Assembly: GCA_030149525.1 (NCBI GenBank) | Contig: JASBRJ010000327.1 | Coordinates: forward strand, 1-64,000 | Direction of reading: 5' to 3' | Length of the DNA stretch: 64,000 nucleotides | Origin: a bacterium | Lineage (GTDB): Bacteria; Vulcanimicrobiota; Xenobia; Xenobiales; JADMJV01 | Shown here: positions 42,359 to 52,234 of the stretch, piece after piece | Layout: the number at the start of each line of letters is the position of its first letter | How positions within the stretch are numbered: the stretch's first letter is position 1 | Program-made: the position numbers and the translations under genes | The notes under the pieces: model-generated | The model's database searches: none | Seen by the model: only the letters and a program-made list of their open reading frames with translations | What the model was told of the DNA's origin: nothing

Positions 42359-43317
42359 TTTTCGGAAGTCGATTCTTTCGAGGGAACGCCTTGTGGCCTA
42401 ATGGCTGTGGGGTGTTTTTCTTATGCCTGGGCGGCTTGCCGATGGGTTCAAGGAAGCCTATCCTGGTCTTGTGAGTTCCGAGGCCAATGACATACTTATC
42501 GAACTTGCGCAGCGGGTGGAGGAAACGATACCGGGGTCTGTCGTGGAGCGAGCGGACGGGCTGGATAAGCTCGGCTTCCTCATCTCGTCCAATGATGTCC
42601 AGTGTCAGCTCTGCCGGGAAGAATTGCGTCATCAAGCTGCTTTGTAGGCTGACCGAGGGAGAAACCTGGGTGCTCTGGCCAAGGCGGCCGTCAACTGATT
42701 CCCCACCACGAACGGGCCTCCAGATCATTTTGCTCATGAAGATGTGAAAGAAGCCCGGAAAACCGAGCTTCTTTCGGGTCGTTTGACCGGGATCGATCAA
42801 AATATGCTGTTTGGTTTCCCGGCGGGAAACGCGAAGCGGCTCACATCGGCTGGCGGGGTGCGGGGCTGACAAGCCCTGCCGGGGCCACCGGCCCCGCATT
42901 CCCGGCCCTAAGGCCGGGACTCTGTCCAGCTTCCTTAAAGCCGATTCGGGGAGGGGAGCCAGATTATCAGCCGTCCCGAAGGGGCCAGAGAACCTTGCCG
43001 TCTACCCCAAGGGCACGTAGTCTCGCGGATCGGCTGCCGGTACCGAGGTTACTCGTTAGCACCTTGTGGATGTTACGAGCAACGACTTCCTGGAGCCGCC
43101 CCCTTCATCCACGCCCAGCCTCCGCAAAAGCGCTGCCGGTCTTGGTTCGTCCTTTTGAGCAAAATAGGCGATTGGGGGCCGACCGGCCCTCCTCAAGAAC
43201 CCCCGCCGGGGGTTCTTGAGGAGGGGCAAAAAGTGTTGCGGCTTCTCTGTGTTGTCTGATTGTCAGAATGATGGCTTTGAGTAGGCATTAACGAATCTAC
43301 GATTCCGATTTCGCCAC
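42359..43317. other. long intergenic stretch with GC-rich hairpins and no confident gene
   Basis: About 960 bases between convergent motB and the putative immunity gene. Small open frames exist on both strands (for example 42423-42647 on plus and a minus frame over 42309-42899), but none has a ribosome site or a recognisable domain, and the minus one overlaps motB. Consecutive hairpins occur: GGGCT/AGCCC (42863-42876), CGGGGCC/GGCCCCG (42880-42896) and CCCGGCC/GGCCGGG (42901-42918). A very strong hairpin at 43187-43225 is listed separately. It may be decayed mobile DNA. Confidence 0.55.
43187..43225. repeat. perfect 18-bp inverted repeat, 3-base loop
   Basis: CCCTCCTCAAGAACCCCC pairs perfectly with GGGGGTTCTTGAGGAGGG (minor end trimming) around GCC. 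No T-run follows on either strand, so it is not a textbook terminator, though it could stop convergent transcripts or mark an element end. Confidence 0.8.
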
Positions 43318-43728
43318 TCAGTTAGCCTTAGAAAAGTAGACTATTTTCAAGTGATTGTGGTCATCGGTCTGAACGACCATGACTGACAGGCCCAGCTCCA
43401 TGTTTGTAGCGACCGAATTCTCAAACGGAAGCCGCTCTTGTGTTCTAGGCCAGTCATCACCTACCCTAAAGAGTAATCCAGAGCTGCAAGCTAGGTTCTT
43501 GCCCACGATCGTTACTATAATCTCATTTTCGTATTCGGCGAATGAATATCCAAAACCAATATCTTTCGGCTCGTAAGACTTGGATATGAGAAAACCGTCC
43601 TTGTCAGTCCACCCTTTTTCTCGGGCTTCTTTCACAGGCATCCCTGGATAGAGACCATCTAGTCTGAGGCTGCTCCAGTCCAGAAGAACATCTCCAGAAC
43701 TCCTACAATCCTCTCTTGAAGTCTTCAT
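43318..43728 (-). CDS. probable immunity protein for the Rhs toxin tip
   Basis: A 136-residue protein without signal peptide or known motif (LDGLYPGMPVKEAREKGWTD, DIGFGYSFAEYENEIIVTIV). It starts inside the 3' end of the Rhs frame (26-base overlap) and is AT-richer than the flagellar genes. In polymorphic toxin loci, the gene directly after an Rhs tip is normally the cognate immunity protein. The function is inferred from this position only. Confidence 0.5.
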   Translation of the reverse strand: MKTSREDCRSSGDVLLDWSSLRLDGLYPGMPVKEAREKGWTDKDGFLISKSYEPKDIGFGYSFAEYENEIIVTIVGKNLACSSGLLFRVGDDWPRTQERLPFENSVATNMELGLSVMVVQTDDHNHLKIVYFSKAN

Positions 43729-45240
43729 AGTTATTGTAATTGCCTAGATTCTTTCTGCAGTCCTCCAAACGTTTCAACCATTTCAGAGCTTCGCCAGTGT
43801 TCGTCGCCCCGCAGGCCTCTTCTCGAAGTGCTCTCTTATACCAATCAAAACACGGATCATCTCCGATATTCCCGCCCTTGCGCTTGATATATTCTTTGAG
43901 CTTCTCAAAATCAGTGAAGACCTTCTTTCCGTCATCCTCTTCAATTATCCAAATCTTGTAAAGATTGTCGGGATCGTAACGCTCTATGTCATATTTGTCC
44001 TTACTGAGTCTTGGATGCGGCTTGTAATCTCTAAGTGGCTTCAGAACAAAGAAGTCAATTAGCTCTGCGCCCAAAATTAGGTTCCCGATGGGACCAATTC
44101 TGATGACTGTTTTCCCAACTGCTTTCCCAGCCGCTCTCGCAGCTTGTCCTTCAACAAATAGTCCGGTCGGGTCCGCGTAGCTCACCGGATTATTAGACGA
44201 CAGCGCGTACAAATTCAGCCCTCCTGAATGACCGATAGGGTCTCGGCTAATGAATCTTCCCAGCTTTGGATCAAAGAGTCTGTGACCAGCGAGATAGAGT
44301 CCTGTATCAGCAGTTTCATCATTGACCGACAAACCTCCCCAATATGTTTTGGGGCTTTGGACGGAACCGGAACCGGAGCCGGACATATGATTGCCCCATT
44401 CGTCGTACTGGTAAGACTGCACGACATTCTTGCTGGAGTCGACGATGTTGGTGACTGACTGGAGGGCGTCGAGGACGAAATATCTCATTTGTCCGTCTTC
44501 TTCATATCCTAAAAAGCCGTTCGGGCCCTGGATGTAGGAGATGGTAGGGGCGTTGGAGGAGGCATCCCTCGGTCTGGAAGCGGTGGTCATATACCCCAAA
44601 GGGTACTCAATCGCGGTGTTGCCGTTCTTGTCGGTTCTTCGGTCGCGAATTCCATCGATATCGTATTTGGCCTCCTGAAGGACGCCGTTCACTGTGGAGG
44701 TAACCTTGAGCAGCCGATTATAGTCAGACCACTCGTAATTGATTTCTTCACCGGTGGCGGCAACCGTCCTCTTCGTCATGTGACCGTCGTCGTCGTACTC
44801 GAACTGTTCATAAGCTACCGTGAAGTCGCCGACAGTTCTATGTCCGGCGGCGGCTGAGTAGATGTAAACGGTTTCCAGTTGGTCCGAAGCCCAGGGCCCT
44901 AGCGTTCTGTAGGTGTAGTAATAGGTCGCTCCATTGGGGCCTTCGTTGTAGTCGTCGTAAAAGACTCTATTGTCGCCCTCGTCAAACTGGTAGGCTCGCA
45001 CCAAGCTCGGCGTCGCACCGTTGATACCGATGGAAACAGAGGTGAGCCGGTCAAACCAGTCATAGCCGTATTCATAGAGAGTGACCTCACTGGGCGTGGT
45101 GACTTCCATGGTGAGCCGATTCCCGGATTTGTCGTAGGTGTAGGCAAAGCTCTTGAAAGGGGGCTGTAGACATCCTGAGCATAGCGAACGCCACCCCGAT
45201 TGGACTTGGAGCGGATGACCCTTCCCAAGAAATCGCTTCG
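43703..45240 (-). pseudogene. Rhs/YD-repeat protein remnant with variable C-terminal tip
   Basis: From ATG 45109 the frame encodes 468 residues. YD repeats (YEYGYDWFDRLTSVS, YEWSDYNRLLKV) are followed by the Rhs core end (GLYLAGHRLFDPKLGRFISR, NLYALSSNNPVSYADPTGL at residues 270-317) and a 151-residue unrelated tip (318-468) with a hydrophobic segment near its start. The codons before the ATG read FAYTYDKSGNRLT, another YD repeat, so the gene once began further upstream. At about 45165 the match shifts frame, and at about 45240 it ends, next to the fliJ stop. Complete Rhs proteins exceed 1,000 residues, so this is a truncated carrier, typical of displaced toxin cassettes. The tip's activity is unknown. 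Confidence 0.7.
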
Positions 45241-45247
45241 CAGCCCC

Positions 45248-45676
45248 CTACCCCCCCGCGGAGTACCTCAAAGTCCCAATCTCATCAAGCTCCTTATCCT
45301 CAGCCGCCCGAACCTCGGCCTGGAACTCTAGCAGATGCTTTTCTCTGACCGATTCCAAACGGTAGATCTCACGCTTGATGTCGGTGAGGCGCTCTTCCAC
45401 CTTTTTCTCCGCTTCGACGAACTCGAATCGACGGTTGATGAGGGCAATTTTGTCCCGCTCACGCGCCTGTCGCCTCTGATAAAAGAGGCCCACATCGTAG
45501 CCCCGACAAACCACTTCAAGCTCCTGGTCTTCCTGCAGCTTCGTTTCCTCAAGCTCCACCATTAACTGGTCTATCTGCCGGATCCCATCGCGCACCTCTT
45601 CCAACTCGGCTGTCACGAGGCCCAGCTCACGCTCGGCGATTTTCAACAAGGGCTGCAAACGAAATTTGAACTTCAC
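45248..45676 (-). CDS. fliJ: flagellar export protein FliJ
   Basis: A 142-residue coiled-coil protein (FRLQPLLKIAERELGLVTAE, QARERDKIALINRRFEFVEA) with the length and heptad pattern of FliJ. It is a soluble export component that contacts FliI and FlhA. It lies six bases after flhA at the end of the fliQ-fliR-flhB-flhA-fliJ unit, rather than after fliI as is usual. Confidence 0.8.
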   Translation of the reverse strand: MKFKFRLQPLLKIAERELGLVTAELEEVRDGIRQIDQLMVELEETKLQEDQELEVVCRGYDVGLFYQRRQARERDKIALINRRFEFVEAEKKVEERLTDIKREIYRLESVREKHLLEFQAEVRAAEDKELDEIGTLRYSAGG

Positions 45677-45682
45677 AATCCG

Positions 45683-47728
45683 CTACCCCGCGTGGGCCGG
45701 AAGCGCCGGCCTTACGACATGAACAGTTTCAAGGATAACGTCGTTGGGAAGCTCTTCATAAGAAAAGACACGCAAGTGAGGCAGAGACCGCTCTACGATT
45801 CTTCGCACCAGAGGACGGATTCGCTGCGAGGCGATCACCGCAGGCTGAAACCCCTTCATGGAAGCCACGTTGGCAGCTTCAGAAATGGCTGTAATGAGAC
45901 CACGAATCTGTTCCGGCCCAAGGCCGTCTCCGCCGGGAAGGGCCCTGGCTACAAGGTCCTCGGCGGCAGGTGACAGAGCCGCTACACCAAGATTCTTCTC
46001 AGGGCCAACATAGTCAGCCACCAGAGTCCGCCCCAGCCCTTCACGAACCTTCTCGGTCAAGATCCCCACATCGATATCTTGATCCACATAATCGGCCATG
46101 GTTTCCACCACTTTTCGCAGATCTCGGATGGAAACGCTTTCCTGAAGCAGGTTGATCAAAACCCGACGAAGTTTGGTTAGAGCTGCACCATCGGGTATGG
46201 CAGCGCTCACCAGCTTGGGATGGCTACTCTTGAGACGATCCAACAGAGTCTGAACGTCGTCTCGTCCTAAAAGATCCGAGGCCTTGCTTTTTAGGGTTTC
46301 CGATAGGTGCGTGGCGATAACCGAAGCGGCATCCACCACAATGACGCCTTCAATCTCCGCCTGCTCTCGGTACTGCTCCTCCACCCACAGAGCGGGGAGA
46401 CCGAAGGCGGGATCCTTGCCGAGAATTCCTGGAATATCGAGATCGTCGCCACTGGTCATCGCTAGAAATCGTCCAGGATAAATCTCTCCACTAGCCACGG
46501 CCTCACCATAAAACTTGACTTCATACTCTCCAGGACGTAGAGCCAGGTTATCCCGAATCCGAATAGGCGGCACCACGATCCCAAGCTCTCGAGCCAGACT
46601 TCGTCGAACACCCACGACTCTCTCCAGAAGTTCACCGTCGGACGCCTTGTCCACAAGAGGAACCAGGGCGTAGCCGATAGCCAACTCAACGGGCTCAAGT
46701 TCCAGCAAAGTCGTCACGTCTTCGGGCTCGTCGGAAGAAGGCTGATCCGAAGACTCCTCCACCTCACTCATCTCGGGCACCACCTTCTCCAACCGCTTGG
46801 AAAGGGCGATGGACGACACACCCATAACCAAGAACGGCATGCGAGGCAATCCGGGGATAAGAGCAAATCCGCAAAGAACCCAGCCCAAGCGGTTCAGAGT
46901 GACGGGCTGGAGCAAAAACTCGGCCGCAACGTTGGCGCCAAGGTGCGATTCGGAGGCTGCGCGGGTGACGATCAGGCCGGTCGCGGTGGAAACCAAGAGT
47001 GCGGAAATCTGCCCGGCCAGGCCGTCACCGATAGTGAGAATGCTGTACTTCTGGATAGCCTCCATAAGAGGCATCCCGTTCTGGAAGACACCGACCGCGA
47101 AACCGCCCAGAAGGTTGATGCCGGTGATGACCAGGGACGCGATAGCATCACCCTTGACGAACTTCGCCGCACCATCCATGGAGCCGTAGAAGTCGGCTTC
47201 ACGCTCGATCTCTTTACGCCTGGCTTGAGCTTCGTCCTGATTGATGGAGCCGGCGGAAAGATCGGCGTCGATACTCATCTGCTTACCCGGCATGGCGTCA
47301 AGGGTAAAGCGCGCCGCCACCTCGGCAACCCGACCGGCACCGTTGGTAATGACCACGAATTGGATCAAGACCAGGATGAGGAAGACCACGATACCGACGA
47401 AGAAGTTTCCGCCCACCACGAACTTACCGAACGTCTGAATCACGTCGCCTGCAAATCCCTCCAGGAGGATGAGTCGAGTACTGGCCACGTTCAGCGCCAG
47501 ACGACCGAGGGTTACCAAGAGGAGCAGGGGAGGGAAGACGGAGAATTCGAGTGGTTTGCTGGTGTACATAGCCACCATGAGAACCGCCAACGAGAAGGCG
47601 ATGCTGAACGTGAGAAAGATGTCCAGGAGAAAGGAGGGGAGAGGCAGGATCATCACCAGTAGGATAATGATCACGCCACCCAGCATTATGAATTCGCCGG
47701 CTGTGGAACTGGAACTGGTTCGCTTCAC
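45683..47728 (-). CDS. flhA: flagellar export gate protein FlhA
   Basis: 681 residues. An N-terminal membrane domain with about eight segments (for example GGVIIILLVMILPLPSFLLD) contains the conserved FHIPEP-type loop region (GNFFVGIVVFLILVLIQFVV, DADLSAGSINQDEAQARRKE). The C-terminal cytoplasmic domain (about 330-681) docks chaperone-substrate complexes. The start overlaps the flhB stop by four bases. Confidence 0.96.
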   Translation of the reverse strand: MKRTSSSSTAGEFIMLGGVIIILLVMILPLPSFLLDIFLTFSIAFSLAVLMVAMYTSKPLEFSVFPPLLLLVTLGRLALNVASTRLILLEGFAGDVIQTFGKFVVGGNFFVGIVVFLILVLIQFVVITNGAGRVAEVAARFTLDAMPGKQMSIDADLSAGSINQDEAQARRKEIEREADFYGSMDGAAKFVKGDAIASLVITGINLLGGFAVGVFQNGMPLMEAIQKYSILTIGDGLAGQISALLVSTATGLIVTRAASESHLGANVAAEFLLQPVTLNRLGWVLCGFALIPGLPRMPFLVMGVSSIALSKRLEKVVPEMSEVEESSDQPSSDEPEDVTTLLELEPVELAIGYALVPLVDKASDGELLERVVGVRRSLARELGIVVPPIRIRDNLALRPGEYEVKFYGEAVASGEIYPGRFLAMTSGDDLDIPGILGKDPAFGLPALWVEEQYREQAEIEGVIVVDAASVIATHLSETLKSKASDLLGRDDVQTLLDRLKSSHPKLVSAAIPDGAALTKLRRVLINLLQESVSIRDLRKVVETMADYVDQDIDVGILTEKVREGLGRTLVADYVGPEKNLGVAALSPAAEDLVARALPGGDGLGPEQIRGLITAISEAANVASMKGFQPAVIASQRIRPLVRRIVERSLPHLRVFSYEELPNDVILETVHVVRPALPAHAG

Positions 47729-48768
47729 AGGTAGTCCTCCGCGTCTCTCACGCTGAGCAGAAGTTCCGCCACAGTTTTAAATAGCTCCGGCGGGATTGTC
47801 TGCTGCAGTTCGAGGGGAAAGAGAGCCCGGGCCAGCGGTTTGTCTTCCACGATGGGAATGTTGAGCTTCTTCGCCCTCTTTCTGATCTCAAAAGCAACAT
47901 TGTCCGCCCCTTTGCTGATCACTATCGGCGCGTCCATTTGCATATTGAACTTCAAGGCCACGGCGAGGTGCGTCGGGTTCGTGATCACAACACTTGCCTC
48001 ATCCAGGCGATTCATCCCGGAACTCTTGATCATCTGGCGAGCTTTGGCTCTTCGCTGAGCTTTGACCATGGGGTCGCCCTCTTGCTTTTTGTACTCCTCC
48101 TTGACTTCTTGTTTGGACATCTTCATCTGTTGCCGATGTTCGTAGTATTGGATGCCGAAGTCTACCGCTCCGAAAACAACCTGAACAGCGACCAGCCGCC
48201 AACACAGCTGCGTGATGGCTTCGATTCGATCCGCAAAATGAGCAAGATTCCCCCGATGCAGGGTGATGAACTGGGCGTACTCCTCTTCCACGAACTTGCG
48301 AACCACCCAAATCATGGCCCAGGTTTTCACGATAATCTTCAAGGCGTCCATCGCTGTCCGTTTGCTGAACCATCGCTTGAGAGTGTTCATAGGGTTCAGC
48401 TTATTGGGGTCGGGCTTTATCGACTGGGGGGCAAAGTTAAGCCCACCGGTAAGCAGATTCATCCCGACCCCGGCAATGGCCGCCCCCGCCATGGCTGGAA
48501 GGAGTGAGACTATGAGGATAAAGACCAATCCGCCCACGGTCTTGCGCAAAATGTTGAGCGGGTCGGACACTTCACCGATAGTCATCAGATTCAAACGAAA
48601 AAACTCGATGGTCTGCTGCCAGATAACACCACCGAGTGACAGGATGATGGCGAAAGAGATGGCAAGCGTCGCCGCAGAAACGAGCTCCTGGCTCTTGACC
48701 ACCTGACCCTTTTGCTTAGCCTCTCGCTTCTTCGCTTCTGTTGGCTCTTCTGTCTTTTCGTCAGACAC
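47725..48768 (-). CDS. flhB: flagellar export switch protein FlhB
   Basis: 347 residues with a charged N-terminus (DEKTEEPTEAKKREAKQKGQ), four membrane segments and the autocleavage site NPTH (SVVITNPTHLAVALKF). FlhB switches export from hook to filament substrates after cleavage at N-P. It overlaps fliR by eight bases and flhA by four. Confidence 0.96.
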   Translation of the reverse strand: MSDEKTEEPTEAKKREAKQKGQVVKSQELVSAATLAISFAIILSLGGVIWQQTIEFFRLNLMTIGEVSDPLNILRKTVGGLVFILIVSLLPAMAGAAIAGVGMNLLTGGLNFAPQSIKPDPNKLNPMNTLKRWFSKRTAMDALKIIVKTWAMIWVVRKFVEEEYAQFITLHRGNLAHFADRIEAITQLCWRLVAVQVVFGAVDFGIQYYEHRQQMKMSKQEVKEEYKKQEGDPMVKAQRRAKARQMIKSSGMNRLDEASVVITNPTHLAVALKFNMQMDAPIVISKGADNVAFEIRKRAKKLNIPIVEDKPLARALFPLELQQTIPPELFKTVAELLLSVRDAEDYL

Positions 48769-49513
48769 CTAAAGAAGCCCCGATCTGGAAATGAGCCGTC
48801 ATCACATCGGACATCGATTCGAGGATGAAAGGTAAGGTGAAGGTGACCAGCATCAACCCTGCCAGTGACCGAATGGGCGCTGCCGAGATCAGCATGTTCA
48901 TCTGGGGGATCAACCTGGACAGAAAAGCGATACAAATCTCGGAAGCCAACAAGGCCAGACAGATGGGGAGAACCAACCACAGAATCGAGGTAAAAAACTG
49001 ACCGATAAGGGCCATTCCCATCTGCGCCACCGTCTGAAATCGGTGAAGTACGGCTCCCACCGGAAACCAGTGAAAGCCTTCAAGAAGAATCCGAACCATA
49101 GCCAGATGAGCCGAACCCACCAAGCAACTCAACATGAAGAGAGTCTTCATGAAACTGGCAATAAGCGGCTCCGGCTGCTCCCCCCCCGGGTTCAGAATGC
49201 CCGCGTTGGCAAAACCCATCTGCATATCCACCAAACTACCGGCCGACAGAACGGCCCCAACCGCAGTGGTAAACACCATGCCAAAACAGAACCCCAGGAC
49301 GGCCTCCCAAAGAACGGCAAAGGCGATCCAAACGACGTTCACTGTAAAAGGTATGGGCGTGAGCATGGGAATGACGATAATGGTGAAAAGGACACCCACG
49401 GCTACCTTCCACATGGCGGGAATTCGCTTCTGGTCGAAAAGAGGCATCATGCTAAAAAAAGCCAGGATCCTGACCAGCACGAGAAGATAAAAGACCGCAA
49501 AACCGGCGATCAC
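48761..49513 (-). CDS. fliR: flagellar export gate protein FliR
   Basis: A 250-residue membrane protein with about six hydrophobic segments (FAVFYLLVLVRILAFFSMMP, VAVGVLFTIIVIPMLTPIPF), typical of FliR. It forms the export gate with FliP and FliQ. It overlaps fliQ at the 5' end by four bases and flhB at the 3' end. Confidence 0.93.
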   Translation of the reverse strand: MIAGFAVFYLLVLVRILAFFSMMPLFDQKRIPAMWKVAVGVLFTIIVIPMLTPIPFTVNVVWIAFAVLWEAVLGFCFGMVFTTAVGAVLSAGSLVDMQMGFANAGILNPGGEQPEPLIASFMKTLFMLSCLVGSAHLAMVRILLEGFHWFPVGAVLHRFQTVAQMGMALIGQFFTSILWLVLPICLALLASEICIAFLSRLIPQMNMLISAAPIRSLAGLMLVTFTLPFILESMSDVMTAHFQIGASLGV

Positions 49514-49776
49514 GAGGGGGTTCCCAAAGAGCCCAAAAGCATGACCGCCAGATCGGTCAGAACGGTTAGCATCCAGGAGCCGAGGGCCAATACGGTACCA
49601 ACTCCCGCCAGCAGCTTAGGAACGAAGGACAGAGATTGCTCCTGGACTTGCGTCAAGGCTTGGATCAAACTGACCACCAAACCCACGGCTCCCACTGCCA
49701 CCAAAATAGGCATAGAGACCAGAGTCGCGCTCACCAGTACGGTTTTCGAAAGATTTAGCAAGTCGAGTTCGCCCAC
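49510..49776 (-). CDS. fliQ: flagellar export gate protein FliQ
   Basis: An 88-residue protein with two membrane segments (LVSATLVSMPILVAVGAVGL, LLAGVGTVLALGSWMLTVLT) and the FliQ motif VSLIQALTQVQEQSLSFVPK. It is the first gene of this unit. FliP, normally just upstream, is not here or anywhere else in the window. Confidence 0.93.
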   Translation of the reverse strand: MGELDLLNLSKTVLVSATLVSMPILVAVGAVGLVVSLIQALTQVQEQSLSFVPKLLAGVGTVLALGSWMLTVLTDLAVMLLGSLGTPS

Positions 49777-49893
49777 ATGAAAGAGATTGTCGCGGACTCA
49801 AAATCCCACTTTCAAAAAAAACATGAAAAAGTCGAAAGAGTACATCGGCACTTATAAACAATAGTTAAGGCAGAACAGCAAAAGGAGTTTGTC

Positions 49894-50190
49894 GTGAGAA
49901 TACCGTCGGTCCCGGTTACATCAACAACCAGCAGTATTACGCCGGCTTCCGGCTCGGTCGAAAACCGTGGCAAATCGTTTGTGAAAACAATCTCGGAAGC
50001 CGTGTCTCAAGTGAATAACATGCAGCTTGAGTCGGCCACCTCCGGCAAACAGCTCGGGGTGGGAAGTGCCCAGAGTCTTCACAAGGTCGTCCTAGAAGCT
50101 GAAGAAGCGAGTCTCTCCATGCAGATGGTCGTCTCGCTGAGGAACAAGGCGCTCGATGCCTATCAAGAAGTCATGAGAATGCAAGTGTAG
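49894..50190 (+). CDS. fliE: flagellar MS-ring/rod adapter FliE
   Basis: 98 residues from GTG 49894 (AAGGAG six bases upstream). The C-terminal half carries the FliE motif (LHKVVLEAEEASLSMQMVVS, LRNKALDAYQEVMRMQV). It links the MS ring to the rod. It is the first gene of the fliE-flgC-fliF-fliG-fliH-flgB unit, divergent from fliQ. Confidence 0.92.
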   Translation: MRIPSVPVTSTTSSITPASGSVENRGKSFVKTISEAVSQVNNMQLESATSGKQLGVGSAQSLHKVVLEAEEASLSMQMVVSLRNKALDAYQEVMRMQV

Positions 50191-50202
50191 TTGAGGTCGA
50201 TG

Positions 50203-50631
50203 ATGGAATTCTTTCGTTCAATGAACATAAGTGCAACGGGAATCGAAGCTTCGCGTCTGCGCATGGAAACCGCCAGTTTGAATTTGGCCAACGCCGAGTC
50301 CAGCAGCGCCGACCCGAACACCGTCTTTCGCCCCAAGCGGGTTAAGCTTGGTGAAGCCTTCGACGAATTTCAGAACCAGTTCCGAGAGATCGCCCGCAGC
50401 AGCGGCGTGGAAGCTGAAGTTCTGGACCAGCCCGATAGTGAACCGATCGCCATCCACGACCCGACTCACCCCGACGCCAACGCCGAGGGAATGGTTCTCT
50501 ATCCTAACGTGGATATGACCACGGAGATGGCCGAGATGATGGCTGCTCGACGGGCTTACGAGGCCGGTCTTGCCGCCTACACCCAATCTAAAGAGATCTT
50601 TCTGAGCACCCTGGAAATCGTAAGAGGCTAA
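50203..50631 (+). CDS. flgC: flagellar proximal rod protein FlgC
   Basis: 142 residues from ATG 50203, six bases after GAGG; in-frame starts at 50191 (TTG) and 50200 (ATG) are possible. FlgC motifs: ISATGIEASRLRMETASLNL, ANAES, and VDMTTEMAEMMAARRAYEAG. It forms part of the proximal rod. flgB, its usual immediate upstream neighbour, lies instead at the end of this gene group. Confidence 0.93.
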   Translation: MEFFRSMNISATGIEASRLRMETASLNLANAESSSADPNTVFRPKRVKLGEAFDEFQNQFREIARSSGVEAEVLDQPDSEPIAIHDPTHPDANAEGMVLYPNVDMTTEMAEMMAARRAYEAGLAAYTQSKEIFLSTLEIVRG

Positions 50632-50632
50632 G

Positions 50633-52231
50633 ATGCTACCGGCAGTGCAAGAACAAAACTCAGGACCACTCGCCGTGGTCAAGGAGCGTTGGGAAGACGC
50701 TTCTCCTACCCAAAAATTGGGTCTGGCGGCCGCTATCTGTTTGGTTCTGGCCGTTTTGGTCACCTACAACCTCGCTGCCGGCCAAGACGATTGGAAGCCT
50801 CTCTTCTCCAATCTTTCTGCCGACCGGGCCAGCCAGGTGGTGGAGAAACTGGACGAAATGGGTCAACCCTATCGTCTGGGAGGAGATGGAAACATCATTC
50901 TGGTTCCGTCCACGGCGGTCAATCGTCTTCGATTGGAACTCGCCTCCGCCGGTCTGCTGGAAGGTAATAAGGAAGGATTCGAGCTTTTCGAGAGTGCCTC
51001 CCTGGGTCGCTCCGACTTCTCCGAGCGAGTCACCTACCTGAGAGCCCTCCAGGGCGAACTTTCCAGCACAATTTCATCGATTCCCAACATTCGTAAAGCT
51101 CGAGTGCATCTCAATATCAACAAGAAGCCCATCTTTCTCGACCAAGAGCCGGAAGCGAGCGCCGCAGTTTTCGTGGAAATGTCTCCCGGAGCCAAGCTCA
51201 ACGACAACCAGATCCGTGGTGTCATCTCGCTCGTGGCCAACTCGGTAGAGGGACTGGATGCCGAGCGTGTGACTCTGTTCGACGCCACCGGAGCGCTGCA
51301 AATCTCCGGAAAAGACCTCGAGCAGGGGGGCGCAAGCGGTGAAGGCGATGCTGAAGACCAGTCCAACCGTTTGAGCGAACTGGCCCAATCCATGGTGGAT
51401 CGCATTCTCGGTCCGGGCAAAGGCCTCGCCTCCGTGAGAGTCGAGCTTGACTACGACACTCGACGAATCGAAAAAGAGTCTCACGATCCCGGTGCCGACG
51501 GCAAAGGCGTTCCCATTCATCGGGAGGACAGCACCGAAAGCTTCGAAGGAACCAAGCCTAACGTCGGCAACGCTCCTGAAAACGCTCCGCCTGTCACTGC
51601 TCCCGCCGAAGACGGCAAAGAGAAGCCCAAGTACTCCCAGTCCTCTACCAAGGTGGACTACGCCGTCTCCAAGACGAAGGAAATCTTAGAAGAGAAGCCG
51701 GGTGGAGTGGCTCGTATTTCAGCCTCCGTCATTGTCGACTCTGGTGCGGGCCTTACTCAGGAACAGTTGGACGACCTGGCTCAGGGTGTCAAAGTCGCGC
51801 TGGGTTTGCGCGACGACCGGGGAGACCTGTTCGAACTGAAGGCGCTACCCTTTAACCGCGAACACATTGAAGCCATCAATCAAGAAATCGCTCAGGCTGA
51901 AGAGGCCACCAAAGAACAACAAAAACTTATGCTCTACGTCCTGGCGGGAGCCGGGGGCACAACTCTCATCGGACTCATCCTCGGTCTTCTGATGAAGCGA
52001 CGCAAGTCCCGTGAGGAAGTTTGGATGGATGTGGCTGTGGGTCAACTCGAAGGTGGTGACGACCAGGCCGCGCTGGAAGAACAGCTCAACCTGCTGCTGC
52101 CTGCGGAAGAGCCTGAAGAGGTAGAAGAATCCACAGATGAGCTCCTCGTACGAGCTCTGGAAGAAGTCGAACGCGACCCCGAGTCCGTTGCCAGATTACT
52201 GGAGCGATGGGTATCGGGAGAAGGAGGCTAG
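50633..52231 (+). CDS. fliF: flagellar MS-ring protein FliF
   Basis: 532 residues. An N-terminal membrane segment (LGLAAAICLVLAVLVTYNLA), ring-building domains (VVEKLDEMGQPYRLGGDGNI, YLRALQGELSSTISSIPNIR, KARVHLN), a linker rich in Pro/Glu (about 290-335), a C-terminal membrane segment (GAGGTTLIGLILGLLMKRRK) and a FliG-binding tail. It forms the inner-membrane ring on which rod, switch and export gate assemble. Confidence 0.97.
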   Translation: MLPAVQEQNSGPLAVVKERWEDASPTQKLGLAAAICLVLAVLVTYNLAAGQDDWKPLFSNLSADRASQVVEKLDEMGQPYRLGGDGNIILVPSTAVNRLRLELASAGLLEGNKEGFELFESASLGRSDFSERVTYLRALQGELSSTISSIPNIRKARVHLNINKKPIFLDQEPEASAAVFVEMSPGAKLNDNQIRGVISLVANSVEGLDAERVTLFDATGALQISGKDLEQGGASGEGDAEDQSNRLSELAQSMVDRILGPGKGLASVRVELDYDTRRIEKESHDPGADGKGVPIHREDSTESFEGTKPNVGNAPENAPPVTAPAEDGKEKPKYSQSSTKVDYAVSKTKEILEEKPGGVARISASVIVDSGAGLTQEQLDDLAQGVKVALGLRDDRGDLFELKALPFNREHIEAINQEIAQAEEATKEQQKLMLYVLAGAGGTTLIGLILGLLMKRRKSREEVWMDVAVGQLEGGDDQAALEEQLNLLLPAEEPEEVEESTDELLVRALEEVERDPESVARLLERWVSGEGG

Positions 52232-52234
52232 ACA

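Noticed and set aside
42309-42899. 196-codon minus-strand frame downstream of motB
   Set aside because: It overlaps the end of motB, has no ribosome site and has a composition unlike the real genes nearby.
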